64,000 nt of DNA from Clostridia bacterium (GTDB taxonomy: Bacteria > Bacillota > Clostridia > Oscillospirales > CAG-272). The notes below the pieces were generated by a model that saw only the letters and a program-made list of their open reading frames with translations, had not been told where the DNA came from and made no database searches. The translations under genes were made by a program, and so were the position numbers. The stretch covers positions 20,094 through 84,093 of the forward strand of contig JAFUOH010000017.1 of the NCBI GenBank assembly GCA_017482055.1, given 5' to 3'. Shown here piece by piece: positions 17,868 through 26,798 of the stretch (its first letter is position 1; every line of letters starts with the position of its first letter).

Positions 17868-18060
17868 AGTGGCAGGTGCCGTTTTCGCAGCCGGACTTCT
17901 TAACGAAGGATTCGCAGTCAACGCACTGGCAAACGGTAGGGTTTGCTTCATGGGTGGCAATGCGTACCTTATTGAGCGTGCAGTAATTTTCGTTGCCGCA
18001 GTGATACTCGCACTGCTTTACGGAACATTCGATGGAGGGATTGGGAGACTTGTTTTCCAT
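17866..18060 (-). CDS. DUF1540 cysteine-rich small protein
   Basis: 64 residues with nine cysteines and the DUF1540 pattern CSVKQCEYHCGNENYCTLNK followed by CQCVDCESF. The cysteines probably bind metal. The family is common in spore-forming Firmicutes, and no function is established. Single gene, with the terminator at its end. Confidence 0.8.
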   Translation of the reverse strand: MENKSPNPSIECSVKQCEYHCGNENYCTLNKVRIATHEANPTVCQCVDCESFVKKSGCENGTCH

Positions 18061-18147
18061 TATAAAATACCATCCTAACTTGATAATATGGAGGTCGGTG
18101 TCATAACCGACTTCGATATTATTCTGTACCGCTTCAAAGTCGTTTAA

Positions 18148-19053
18148 TCAGGTATTTTTTGACAATTTCGAGAGTATGCACCGTTCTCTTAAAAGAGCCG
18201 CCACACCGTCAAGGGCGCTTCGACAGATACCAAGCGGCTCGGTAATGATCTGCGGCATCATTTCCGCATCTAAGCCTGACATGGCAAGCCGTGCGTGTAA
18301 TTCTTCCGATATAACGTCACAATCATCCTCATGCTCACAAGATACATGTACCGTCTCGGGATCAATGACTGCACATAAATTCGAAAGAAGCGATATAAGC
18401 GACTCGCGGGAATCTGCTGCCCGCGCGAAATCGCCCGCCTTGCCGTGAGCACCGCTGTACAGTCTGCCGCTAAACGTAACGGCACCGTCAACGCTTCCAT
18501 CGGAGCCAAGGCGTACCAACAGCGCCACACCGCTCGTATCGAGTCTTGCGGAATTAGCGGCGGCATATGCACGGCTTTCTTCAATGATCAGCTCGGGAGC
18601 GTGCCCGAGCGCCTCCGTAAAACCTTTTGCATATTCGGCAGCATCATTGCCCGCCGTCACGCATCCGATCCCAAGCAGCTCACCACCGAAGGCTTCAATA
18701 AAATGAGCGAATCCCGATAGTGCCAGTGATGTGATCTCTGTCTCTTCGGTCTCGTATTCGCTTCGTATATTCAGCGCAAGATCACATACACGCACGCGGC
18801 GCTTGACCCCGGTCAGATCATACAACAGCATACCGCAGTTATCAGTAAGCGAGCATATACCGCTTTTACGTCCCACCGAGCCGCGGGACTGCTTGTGCTC
18901 GGTAAGTATGCCGCAGGAGCAAAGCAGCTCCACTGCCTTGCCTACCGTCACCTGACTGAAGCCCGTCATACTCGAAAGCTGTGCACGGCTTATCTCTCCA
19001 CACCGCGCCACTGTTTCAAACACCGCCATTACACTGCTTTGCTCGTTTTGCAT
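18148..19053 (-). CDS. ROK-like transcriptional regulator with degenerate sugar-kinase domain
   Basis: 301 residues from the ATG at 19053 (GGGAGGAG site). An N-terminal winged helix (about 5-70: AVFETVARCGEISRAQLSSM, FSQVTVGKAVELL) resembles NagC/XylR repressors. The rest has the layout of a ROK domain, but the ATP-phosphate motif DxGGT and the zinc cluster CxCGxxGC are missing, so it is unlikely to be a kinase. It is divergent from the fatty-acid operon and may regulate it (inference). Target and ligand are unknown. Confidence 0.7.
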   Translation of the reverse strand: MQNEQSSVMAVFETVARCGEISRAQLSSMTGFSQVTVGKAVELLCSCGILTEHKQSRGSVGRKSGICSLTDNCGMLLYDLTGVKRRVRVCDLALNIRSEYETEETEITSLALSGFAHFIEAFGGELLGIGCVTAGNDAAEYAKGFTEALGHAPELIIEESRAYAAANSARLDTSGVALLVRLGSDGSVDGAVTFSGRLYSGAHGKAGDFARAADSRESLISLLSNLCAVIDPETVHVSCEHEDDCDVISEELHARLAMSGLDAEMMPQIITEPLGICRSALDGVAALLRERCILSKLSKNT

Positions 19054-19090
19054 GATGCTCCTCCCGACAAAGAAAAATTTTGATATTAAA

Positions 19091-19119
19091 ATTATACATG
19101 AATTTTCGATTTTTGTCAA
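19091..19119 (-). promoter_or_regulatory. Consensus sigma-A promoter of the ROK-like regulator
   Basis: On the minus strand: TTGACA, 17-nt spacer, TATAAT, about 40 nt before the start codon at 19053. Confidence 0.82.
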
Positions 19120-19209
19120 TATCCCTGTCGAATGAAGGCTTGTGCAGCCGATTTATGTGTTTCAATTTGGGTTTGGCTATAAATTATTTACAATCCGTCA
19201 ATAGTCAGT

Positions 19210-19221
19210 ATCAAATTTGAT
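19210..19221. promoter_or_regulatory. Palindrome ATCAAATTTGAT upstream of fabH, candidate operator
   Basis: A perfect 12-bp palindrome 86 nt before fabH. Its half-sites (TTTGA/TCAAA) are like those bound by the MarR-type FabT of streptococci but in the opposite order, so it is not a standard FabT or FapR site. It overlaps a possible -35 (TTGATG with TAAAGT 17 nt on) and lies just after another possible -10 (TACAAT, 19189-19194). It is a candidate for the divergent ROK-like regulator. Confidence 0.45.
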
Positions 19222-19306
19222 GGTAAAATATTTAACTGATAAAGTGTTCAGCATAGTGTGTGCCGAAATGACATAAAACGACATTACGAAAGGAAATTGC
19301 TTCATA

Positions 19307-20320
19307 ATGAATTCAAGTACACGCCGCGCGCGTATAATTTCTACGGGCTCATATATCCCGGAGCGGGTGCTTTCAAATGACGATCTTTCACGTATGGTGG
19401 AAACAGACGACGAATGGATCCGCGAGCGCACAGGTATCGGTGAACGCCGTATAAACACCTCAATGAAGAATCATGAGATGGCTGTGATCGCCGCAAAACG
19501 AGCTTTGGAAGCAAGCGGGCTTTCCCCTCTCGATATTGATCTTGTGATCGCTTCAACCGTTACCAATGATAACTACACCCCCGCTCTTGCCTGCCATGTA
19601 CAGGCGGGTGTCGGCGCCAAAAACGCCTTCGCTTTTGATATAAACGCCGGCTGTTCGGGCTTTGTATATGCTCTTGACACCGCATCGGCGTTCATCTCGG
19701 CGAGCCGTCCCGGAACAAGACAGGTGAACAATGTGCTCATCGTTTGCTCCGAAGTATTGTCGCGAATTACAGATTATACCGATCGAACCTCCTGTGTATT
19801 GTTCGGTGATGGTGCAGGTGCGGCGGTTGTATGCGCCGACAGTGAACACGGACTTCTTTCATCTTATATTAAGACCGACGGCACAGGCGCCGACAGCATC
19901 ACGGCTCCCGCATTGACTTCCGTTATAGCGAATGATGACGGTACCATCGAAAACAACCCCGACAAAATCACCGAGGGTCTGAAAATGAACGGCAGAAAGG
20001 TTTTCACATTCGCTGTCAAAGCAATTCCCGAAGCGCTCTCAGAAGCACTCAAGGCAGCAGATGTTACTGCAGATGAGCTTAAATACGTAATAATGCACCA
20101 GGCAAATATACGAATAATCAATTCCGCGGTCGAGCGCCTCGGTATTGATCCCGAAAAAGCCCCCGTCAATATTGAGCGATACGGAAACACCTCAAGCGCC
20201 AGCGTTCCGATACTCCTTGATGAGCTCAATCGCGCAGGAAAATTACAGCGCGGTGACAAGCTCGCCATTGAGGGCTTCGGTTCGGGACTGACCTACGGTG
20301 CCGCAATAATCGAGTGGTAA
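19307..20320 (+). CDS. fabH: 3-oxoacyl-ACP synthase III
   Basis: Starts fatty-acid chains by condensing an acyl-CoA with malonyl-ACP. It has 337 residues with the catalytic Cys in INAGCSGFVYAL (near 115), His in IMHQANIRI (near 260) and Asn in RYGNTSSAS (near 290). The start ATG is preceded by AAAGGAAA at a slightly long distance. First gene of the fatty-acid operon, 14 nt before fabG. Confidence 0.93.
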   Translation: MNSSTRRARIISTGSYIPERVLSNDDLSRMVETDDEWIRERTGIGERRINTSMKNHEMAVIAAKRALEASGLSPLDIDLVIASTVTNDNYTPALACHVQAGVGAKNAFAFDINAGCSGFVYALDTASAFISASRPGTRQVNNVLIVCSEVLSRITDYTDRTSCVLFGDGAGAAVVCADSEHGLLSSYIKTDGTGADSITAPALTSVIANDDGTIENNPDKITEGLKMNGRKVFTFAVKAIPEALSEALKAADVTADELKYVIMHQANIRIINSAVERLGIDPEKAPVNIERYGNTSSASVPILLDELNRAGKLQRGDKLAIEGFGSGLTYGAAIIEW

Positions 20321-20334
20321 CAAGGAGATAAAAA

Positions 20335-21081
20335 ATGTCAAATAAAACTGTAATCGTCACCGGTGCCGCAAAGGGCATCGGTCTGGCGATAGCCTGCGGT
20401 TTTGCCGCAAGGGGCTATAATATAGCCCTGAATTATCGTTCCGATAACGGCACACAGTGTGCTGCGCTTGAAGCCTGCCGCGCTGCCGCCAAGGACGGTG
20501 CCGAGGTTGAGCTGTTCCGCGCCGACGTGTCAAAAGCGGATGAGTGCAAAGCCATGGTCGAAGCTGTAATTGCACGCTTCGGAGGTATATGGGCACTTGT
20601 CAACAATGCGGGCATCACCCGCGACGGTCTGCTCATGCGCATGAGCGAAGAACAGTTTGACGAGGTCATTGCATGTAACTTAAAATCTGTCTATAATATG
20701 TCAAAGGCGGTCACGCCCGTTATGACAAAGGCGCGCGCAGGACGCATCATCAGTATCACAAGCGTGGTAGGTATCTACGGCAACGCAGGTCAGACCAACT
20801 ATGCCGCATCCAAGGCAGCGATCATCGGATTCACGAAATCTCTTGCCAAGGAGATCGGCAGCCGCGGCATCACCGTCAACTGTATTGCTCCCGGCTTTAT
20901 CGAGACCGACATGACCGATGCGCTGGGTGAAGATGCAAAAAAGGCACTGTACGACCGCATCGCTCTTCGCCGTATAGGCAAGCCCGAGGATATTGCAAAC
21001 GCCGCGGCATTCCTTGCAAGCGAGGATGCCTCCTACATCACTGCGCAGACCCTCTCGGTCGACGGCGCGATAAGTCTTTAA
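20335..21081 (+). CDS. fabG: 3-oxoacyl-ACP reductase
   Basis: Short-chain dehydrogenase that reduces 3-oxoacyl-ACP with NADPH. It has 248 residues, TGAAKGIG (residues 8-15), NNAG, catalytic SxxxY...K as ITSVVGIYGNAGQTNYAASKAA, and the C-terminal PG...ETDMT segment. It is followed by 67 nt before fabF, a gap large enough to hold processing or an internal promoter, although none is evident. Confidence 0.93.
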   Translation: MSNKTVIVTGAAKGIGLAIACGFAARGYNIALNYRSDNGTQCAALEACRAAAKDGAEVELFRADVSKADECKAMVEAVIARFGGIWALVNNAGITRDGLLMRMSEEQFDEVIACNLKSVYNMSKAVTPVMTKARAGRIISITSVVGIYGNAGQTNYAASKAAIIGFTKSLAKEIGSRGITVNCIAPGFIETDMTDALGEDAKKALYDRIALRRIGKPEDIANAAAFLASEDASYITAQTLSVDGAISL

Positions 21082-21148
21082 TAATATAGCGTATTATTGG
21101 GTCGAGCATCGCTCGTCCGAATATCATAAAACGAAAGGATACAAACCA

Positions 21149-22384
21149 ATGCGAGTTGTTATTACAGGTATGGGTGCCATCACCCCCGCGGGAAAGACTC
21201 CCGACGAGCTTTTTGAGCGCGCACTTTCGGGCGTGACCACTGTTTCCGAGATCACAGCCTTTGATACATCCGATTATAAATGCCACTTTGCCTGCGAGGT
21301 GAAGGATTTCGATCCCACCTCTTATGGTATTGATGCCAAGGCAGCACGCCGCATGGATCGCTATTGTCAGTTTGCAATGGCAGCCGCCACCGACGCATAT
21401 GACATATCGGGACTCGAACGCGATAAGCTTGACATCACACGCTGCGGTGTCATTTTCGGAAGCGGTATCGGAGGACTCGGCACCCTTGAAGAAGAGCATA
21501 CCAAGCTGATGGAAAAAGGCCCCGGCAGAGTTTCCCCCGTATTCATCCCCATGATGATTTCAAACATTGCCTGCGGAAATATTGCGATGAAATATGGCTT
21601 CAAGGGCACCTGCTACGCTACAGTTACTGCGTGCGCGTCCAGTGCAACCGCTATAGGCGAGGCATTCCGTCACATCAAGGACGGATACGCCGATGTAGTC
21701 ATCGCGGGCGGCTCTGAGGCAACAATAACCAAGCTGGCAGTTGCAGGTTTTTCCAACATGACCGCACTCACTCACGGCGAGACTCCCGACACCTGCTCCC
21801 TGCCCTTCGATAAGAGAAGAAGCGGCTTTACAATGGGCGAAGGCGGCGCGGCACTGGTGCTTGAAGCTTATGATCACGCAGTCGCTCGCGGTGCGAAGAT
21901 CTACGGTGAGATCATCGGATACGGTACCACAAGCGACGCATATCATATCACCGCCCCCGATCCCGAAGCATCGGGCGCGACCCTCGCAATGAGCGGGGCT
22001 ATCAAAGAGGGCGGCATCACTCCCGAAATGGTAGATTACATCAACGCGCACGGTACAGGTACGGCACACAACGACTCCTCCGAGACTCTTGCTGTCAAGA
22101 AAACTCTGGGTGAAGCGGCATACAAGGTCGCAATTTCCTCCACCAAGGGTGTTACAGGCCACCTTTTAGGTGCGGCAGGTGCAACCGAGGCGATCATCAC
22201 AGCCATGGCGCTTGATCGCGGCATAATACCGCCTACAGCCAACCTGCGCGAGCCCGATCCTGAGCTTGATCTTGACTATACTCCCCTTGAACCGAAAAAG
22301 CGCAACATCAAATACGCGCTGTCCAACTCCCTCGGATTTGGCGGCACAAATGTCTCACTGCTCTTTAAGAAATTCGAGGCGTAA
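21149..22384 (+). CDS. fabF: 3-oxoacyl-ACP synthase II
   Basis: Elongating condensing enzyme, 411 residues, with active-site Cys in TVTACASSATAIGE (near 163), His in NAHGTGTAHND (near 303) and His in TKGVTGHLLGAAG (near 338), plus a GFGGTN end motif. It has an AAAGGA ribosome site. It stands 16 nt before accB. Confidence 0.93.
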   Translation: MRVVITGMGAITPAGKTPDELFERALSGVTTVSEITAFDTSDYKCHFACEVKDFDPTSYGIDAKAARRMDRYCQFAMAAATDAYDISGLERDKLDITRCGVIFGSGIGGLGTLEEEHTKLMEKGPGRVSPVFIPMMISNIACGNIAMKYGFKGTCYATVTACASSATAIGEAFRHIKDGYADVVIAGGSEATITKLAVAGFSNMTALTHGETPDTCSLPFDKRRSGFTMGEGGAALVLEAYDHAVARGAKIYGEIIGYGTTSDAYHITAPDPEASGATLAMSGAIKEGGITPEMVDYINAHGTGTAHNDSSETLAVKKTLGEAAYKVAISSTKGVTGHLLGAAGATEAIITAMALDRGIIPPTANLREPDPELDLDYTPLEPKKRNIKYALSNSLGFGGTNVSLLFKKFEA

Positions 22385-22400
22385 GAAAGGAAAGCAAGCC

Positions 22401-22883
22401 ATGTTTAACAATGTAAACGAAATAGAAGCACTTATCTGCCGCCTTATGGATAAGCTTGATGCAAGCAAGACCGACAGCCTGGAGCTTGAGGTTGCAGATG
22501 TTAAAATAAAGCTTGGCAAGCACACTCCGCCCCCCTGTGAGCCACATCACGGCGCGCCCTCACCACAGCCCGCTATGATGCCTGCGGTGCCTGTAAGCGC
22601 TCCCGCTGCTCCGCAGATCGCCCCGGAAGCGGCTTCTGCGTCTGCGCCTGCCGCAACGGTCAACGCGCCGTTGCTCGGTGTAGCTTATGCCGCATCCTCT
22701 CCGGAAGCCGAGCCCTTTATTAAAGTGGGCGATAAGGTTAAAAAGGGAGATATCATCTGCATAATCGAAGCCATGAAGGTCATGAACGAGATCGAATCCG
22801 ATAAGGACGGCGAGGTCACCGAAATACTGTTCGAAAACGGAAAAATGGTTGAATTCGGTCAGCCGTTGATTTCCGTAAAGTGA
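22401..22883 (+). CDS. accB: Acetyl-CoA carboxylase biotin carboxyl carrier protein
   Basis: 160 residues from the ATG at 22401 (GAAAGGAAAG site). The N-terminal helix pair is followed by a Pro/Ala-rich linker (about 45-95) and the biotinyl domain with the biotin-accepting Lys in IEAMKVMNEI (near 126). It carries carboxybiotin between AccC and AccAD. Confidence 0.93.
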   Translation: MFNNVNEIEALICRLMDKLDASKTDSLELEVADVKIKLGKHTPPPCEPHHGAPSPQPAMMPAVPVSAPAAPQIAPEAASASAPAATVNAPLLGVAYAASSPEAEPFIKVGDKVKKGDIICIIEAMKVMNEIESDKDGEVTEILFENGKMVEFGQPLISVK

Positions 22884-22890
22884 GGCTGTA

Positions 22891-23316
22891 ATGATACTTG
22901 ATAAAGACGGGATCAAAGCTATCCTTCCCCACCGCGAGCCGTTTTTGCTCATCGACGAGGTAACCGAGCTTATTGACGGCAAGTCCGCCACTGCAAAATG
23001 GACTCTCACGGGCAACGAATATTTCTTTAAAGGTCACTTCCCGGACACGCCCGTACTTCCGGGCGTACTGATGCTTGAATCCATCGCACAGTGCGGCGCA
23101 GTCGTAATACTGGGACTTCCCGAAAACCGCGGCAAGATTGCATTCTTCGCCGGGGCGGACAATGTAAAATTCAAGCGCAAGGTAGTTCCCGGCGACACGT
23201 TGGAGCTTCACTGTGAGCTGATAAAATCCCGCTTCGGCATGGCGATCGCTCAGGGTACCGCCACGGTAAACGGCGAGCTTGCATGCTCGGCGGAAATAAA
23301 GTGCATGGTTCAGTGA
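22891..23316 (+). CDS. fabZ: 3-hydroxyacyl-ACP dehydratase
   Basis: 141 residues, hot-dog fold. Catalytic His in FKGHFPDTPVLPGVLMLES (near 50) and Glu within the same stretch. It dehydrates 3-hydroxyacyl-ACP to trans-2-enoyl-ACP. It lies 7 nt after accB and 10 nt before accC. Confidence 0.93.
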   Translation: MILDKDGIKAILPHREPFLLIDEVTELIDGKSATAKWTLTGNEYFFKGHFPDTPVLPGVLMLESIAQCGAVVILGLPENRGKIAFFAGADNVKFKRKVVPGDTLELHCELIKSRFGMAIAQGTATVNGELACSAEIKCMVQ

Positions 23317-23326
23317 GGGAACTGAT

Positions 23327-24685
23327 ATGTTCAGAAAAATATTGATCGCCAACCGCGGTGAGATCGCTGTCCGCGTGATACGCGCCTGCCGTGACATGGG
23401 CATTATCAGTGTTGCAGTCTATTCCGAGGCTGACCGCGAGTCACTGCATACGCTTATCGCGGACGAAGCCGTCTGCATCGGTGGGGCATATTCACGTGAC
23501 AGCTATCTAAACATGAACGCTATCATCACCGCCGCCAAGCTGACAGGCTCGGAGGCTATACACCCCGGATACGGATTCCTGTCCGAAAACAGCCGTTTCG
23601 CACGGCTCTGCGAGGAAAACGGTATTGAGTTCATCGGTCCCTCGGCTCACTCCATCGAGCTTGTGGGCGACAAAGCAGAGGCTCGCCGTACCGTTGCGGC
23701 GGCAGGAGTGCCGATAGTCCCCGGAAGCAAGGGCATCGTCACCGATATCACAGCCGCCGAGGAGATCGCCGAAAAAATCGGTTATCCCGTAATGATCAAA
23801 GCCGCAAACGGCGGCGGAGGTAAGGGTATCCGCATGGTAAGCGATAAAACCGAGCTCTCACGCGCTTTTGATGCGGCAAGGAGCGAAGCCGCCGCCAATT
23901 TCGGCGACGACGGCGTTTACATCGAAAAATTCATCCGCGACCCGCATCACATTGAGTTCCAAATACTTGCAGACAAGCACGGTAACGCCATTCATTTAAT
24001 GGAACGTGACTGTTCAATGCAGCGCCGTCACCAAAAGGTGCTTGAGGAGACCCCCTCGGCATTTGTGACACCCGAGCTGAGGGAACGCATGGGCAAGGCA
24101 TCCGTTGCAGCCGCGCTCGCCGCAGGCTACCATGGTGCCGGCACCGTGGAGTATCTTGTTGATGCCGACCGCAACTTCTATTTTATGGAGATGAATGCCC
24201 GCATACAGGTGGAGCATCCCGTGACCGAGGTACTGACAGGCGTTGACCTTGTACGTGCGCAAATAGACATCGCGGCAGGTAAAAAGCTGAAATTCGAGCA
24301 GCCCGATATAGTTCCCCGCGGTCACGTTATCGAGTGCCGCATCAACGCAGAGGATCCCGCGCGCGGATTCGCGCCCTGTCCCGGCAAGATAACCAGCCTG
24401 AATGTTCCCGGTGGACTTGGAGTGCGTGTGGATACTGCAGTATACCAGGGGTACACAGTACCGCCGTATTATGATTCCATGATTGCCAAGCTCATCGTAA
24501 ACGGCAGTCACCGCGAGGAAGCGATAACGCGCATGCGTCGAGCGCTTGCCGAGTTTATCATCGACGGCATCGGGTCTAATATTGATTTTCAGTTGGCTCT
24601 GACCGACTGCAAAGAATTCCGTTTGGGGAATTACACCAATTCATTTCTTGACGATACTGACATTACCAAGCTTACTCACGAATGA
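23327..24685 (+). CDS. accC: Acetyl-CoA carboxylase, biotin carboxylase subunit
   Basis: 452 residues, ATP-grasp enzyme that carboxylates biotin on AccB. Visible are ILIANRGEIAVRVIRACRD at the start, the glycine-rich KAANGGGGKGIRMV (near 160), ERDCSMQRRHQK (near 225), EMNARIQVEHPVTE (near 288) and the C-terminal biotin carboxylase domain. Confidence 0.95.
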   Translation: MFRKILIANRGEIAVRVIRACRDMGIISVAVYSEADRESLHTLIADEAVCIGGAYSRDSYLNMNAIITAAKLTGSEAIHPGYGFLSENSRFARLCEENGIEFIGPSAHSIELVGDKAEARRTVAAAGVPIVPGSKGIVTDITAAEEIAEKIGYPVMIKAANGGGGKGIRMVSDKTELSRAFDAARSEAAANFGDDGVYIEKFIRDPHHIEFQILADKHGNAIHLMERDCSMQRRHQKVLEETPSAFVTPELRERMGKASVAAALAAGYHGAGTVEYLVDADRNFYFMEMNARIQVEHPVTEVLTGVDLVRAQIDIAAGKKLKFEQPDIVPRGHVIECRINAEDPARGFAPCPGKITSLNVPGGLGVRVDTAVYQGYTVPPYYDSMIAKLIVNGSHREEAITRMRRALAEFIIDGIGSNIDFQLALTDCKEFRLGNYTNSFLDDTDITKLTHE

Positions 24686-24696
24686 GGTGAAACACA

Positions 24697-25587
24697 TTGA
24701 GCGAACTGTTTAAGGACTTATTTAAAAAAGCACAATACATCACGATCCCAGATTCCATCAAAAACCTCCCCGACTCAAAAAAGAAGTCGAAGGAGGAGGT
24801 GTCAAGCGAACCAAAGATCGTCTGCACCAAGTGCAAAAAAGAGGTAGCGCCCGATAAATACGCGGTGGCGCTCAGAGTCTGTCCGCACTGCGGAGCTCAT
24901 GCAAGGCTGAACGCTCGTGATCGAATCGCCATGACCGTAGATGAGGGCAGCTTCGAAGAGCTCTTCTCCGAGATCACCTCCGCCAATCCCCTTGAGTTTG
25001 AAGGATACACCGAAAAGGTAGAAAAGCTGCGGTCGCAGACTCGCCTCAACGAGGCTGTGGTCACAGGGCGTGCCAGGATACACGGTGAGGCGTGTATGCT
25101 CGCTGTAATGGACTCTACCTTTATGATGGCATCCATGGGCAGTGCGGTGGGCGAGAAGCTCACACGACTGTTTGAGGCGGCTACGGTGGAACGGCTTCCT
25201 GTAGTGATCTTCACCGCTTCGGGAGGTGCGAGAATGCATGAGGGCACGCTTTCACTTATGCAGATGGCAAAGGTCAGCGCCGCCGTTGGACTCCACAGCG
25301 ACGCGGGGTTGCTTTACATCACAGTCCTCTGCGACCCCACCACCGGCGGAGTTGTAGCGAGCTTCGCAATGCTCGGCGATGTTATTCTCTCCGAGCCGAA
25401 AGCCCTCATAGGCTTTGCGGGACGACGCGTTATCGAGGGCACTATAGGCAAAAAGCTGCCCGAGGATTTCCAAAGCGCGGAATTTCAGCTTGAGCACGGT
25501 TTTGTGGATGCGATAGTTCCACGTGCTGAGCTTCCCGAGAAGATAGCGCTTATAATTGGTTTATCGAAAGGCGGTGAGGCACGATGA
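24697..25587 (+). CDS. accD: Acetyl-CoA carboxylase carboxyltransferase subunit beta
   Basis: 296 residues from a TTG start. A zinc ribbon (CTKCKKE...CPHCGAHA, about residues 43-67) is followed by the crotonase-like carboxyltransferase domain with FTASGGARMHEG. It pairs with AccA to move the carboxyl group to acetyl-CoA. It overlaps accA by 4 nt, which fits equal synthesis of the two subunits. Confidence 0.93.
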   Translation: MSELFKDLFKKAQYITIPDSIKNLPDSKKKSKEEVSSEPKIVCTKCKKEVAPDKYAVALRVCPHCGAHARLNARDRIAMTVDEGSFEELFSEITSANPLEFEGYTEKVEKLRSQTRLNEAVVTGRARIHGEACMLAVMDSTFMMASMGSAVGEKLTRLFEAATVERLPVVIFTASGGARMHEGTLSLMQMAKVSAAVGLHSDAGLLYITVLCDPTTGGVVASFAMLGDVILSEPKALIGFAGRRVIEGTIGKKLPEDFQSAEFQLEHGFVDAIVPRAELPEKIALIIGLSKGGEAR

Positions 25588-26402
25588 GTGAAAAGCAAAC
25601 TGTTGATGCGCTGACCAAATTCACCCTGTCGCGCCACAAAGATCGCCCGGGGGTACGCGATTATGTCTCCCACATCTTCACAGATGTGCTGGAGCTTCAC
25701 GGTGACCGTTCCTTCGGTGACGATCCCGCCATGTATACCGCCATAGCCAGACTTGAAGGCATTCCTGTGACAGTTATCGGTCATGTCAAGGGGCACACAG
25801 TACAAGCTAATATCGCTTCAAACTTCGGAATGGCACATCCCGAGGGATATCGCAAGGCAATGCGCCAGATGAAGCAGGCGGAAAAGTTCGGACGTCCGAT
25901 AATCACCTTTGTAGACACCCCCGGCGCGGACTGCGGCGTAGGTGCGGAGGAGCGCGGACAAGGTCTTGCAATCGCCGAAAATCTTCGTGACATGATGGGG
26001 CTGAGGGTGCCGATAATCAGCACTGTGATCGGTGAGGGCGGCTCAGGCGGCGCGCTGGGTATCGCCTGTGCGAATCGCGTTCTGATGCTTGAAAATGCGA
26101 CCTACTCGGTCATATCTCCCAGAGGCTTTGCCAGCATACTGTGGAAGGATCCCACCCGCGAAAAAGAAGCAGCGCAGACACTGCGCATGACAGCGGATGA
26201 TCTTTTGGCTCTCGGAATCATAGATGAGGTCATTCCCGAGCCCGAGGGCGGTGCACATCTCGACCATATTGCCGCCGCAGATGTGTTAAAAGTAAATATT
26301 TTGAAAAATTTATCAGACCTACTTGAAAAAGACAAAGAAATGATATATAATGAGAGATACGAGAAGTTCCGAAAGATGGGACAGTACAAGATCATCGAGT
26401 AA
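25584..26402 (+). CDS. accA: Acetyl-CoA carboxylase carboxyltransferase subunit alpha
   Basis: 272 residues with DTPGADCGVGAEERGQ, GEGGSGGALGI and the C-terminal ISPRGFASILWKD of AccA. The long N-terminal helical region of E. coli AccA is shortened, as usual in clostridia. The last third is more AT-rich than the rest of the operon. Confidence 0.93.
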   Translation: MSEKQTVDALTKFTLSRHKDRPGVRDYVSHIFTDVLELHGDRSFGDDPAMYTAIARLEGIPVTVIGHVKGHTVQANIASNFGMAHPEGYRKAMRQMKQAEKFGRPIITFVDTPGADCGVGAEERGQGLAIAENLRDMMGLRVPIISTVIGEGGSGGALGIACANRVLMLENATYSVISPRGFASILWKDPTREKEAAQTLRMTADDLLALGIIDEVIPEPEGGAHLDHIAAADVLKVNILKNLSDLLEKDKEMIYNERYEKFRKMGQYKIIE

Positions 26403-26478
26403 GAGGACTCTGCGAACAAATCCGCGCGGCAAAAATACCCGTCGGATAAAAAATATTATTTAATGGAGGAATATACCC

Positions 26479-26703
26479 ATGTTTGAAAAAATCGTAAATA
26501 TCGTTGTTGACCAGCTCGGTTGTGACGAAGCGCTCGTCACCGAGGACGCAAGCATTCTTGACGATCTCGGCGCGGACTCTCTGGACGTTGTTGAGATGCT
26601 GATGGCTATCGAAGAAAACTTCGGCGTATCGGTACCCGACGAGGAGATCCCGAATCTTAAGACCGTTCGCGATATCATGAATTATATCGAAGCTAATATG
26701 TAA
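26479..26703 (+). CDS. acpP: Acyl carrier protein
   Basis: 74 residues, acidic, with the phosphopantetheine Ser in LGADSLDVVEMLMAIEE (near 36). A GGAGG site precedes the ATG. It closes the operon; in many clostridia acpP instead follows fabH. A strong terminator begins 20 nt after the stop. Confidence 0.93.
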   Translation: MFEKIVNIVVDQLGCDEALVTEDASILDDLGADSLDVVEMLMAIEENFGVSVPDEEIPNLKTVRDIMNYIEANM

Positions 26704-26722
26704 TTATTTACACAAACAATAT

Positions 26723-26751
26723 GTGGCTGCCAACGGCAGCCACAATTTTTT
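26723..26751 (+). terminator. Terminator of the fatty-acid operon
   Basis: Perfect 9-bp stem GTGGCTGCC/GGCAGCCAC with an AAC loop, followed by AATTTTTTAT. Confidence 0.9.
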
Positions 26752-26760
26752 ATGCAACAA

Positions 26761-26796
26761 AAAATCTCCCCGAATCAAACGATTCGGGGAGATTTT
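26761..26796 (-). terminator. Terminator of the SLH repeat protein gene
   Basis: Perfect 16-bp stem AAAATCTCCCCGAATC/GATTCGGGGAGATTTT with an AAAC loop. It starts 2 nt after the stop of the minus-strand gene; the A-rich flank gives a T-tract on the minus strand. It can also work for the plus strand. Confidence 0.9.
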
Positions 26797-26798
26797 GC

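Noticed and set aside
19210-19221. Palindrome before fabH as a FapR or FabT operator
   Set aside because: FapR sites have a different sequence and FabT half-sites are in the reverse order; kept only as a generic candidate operator.
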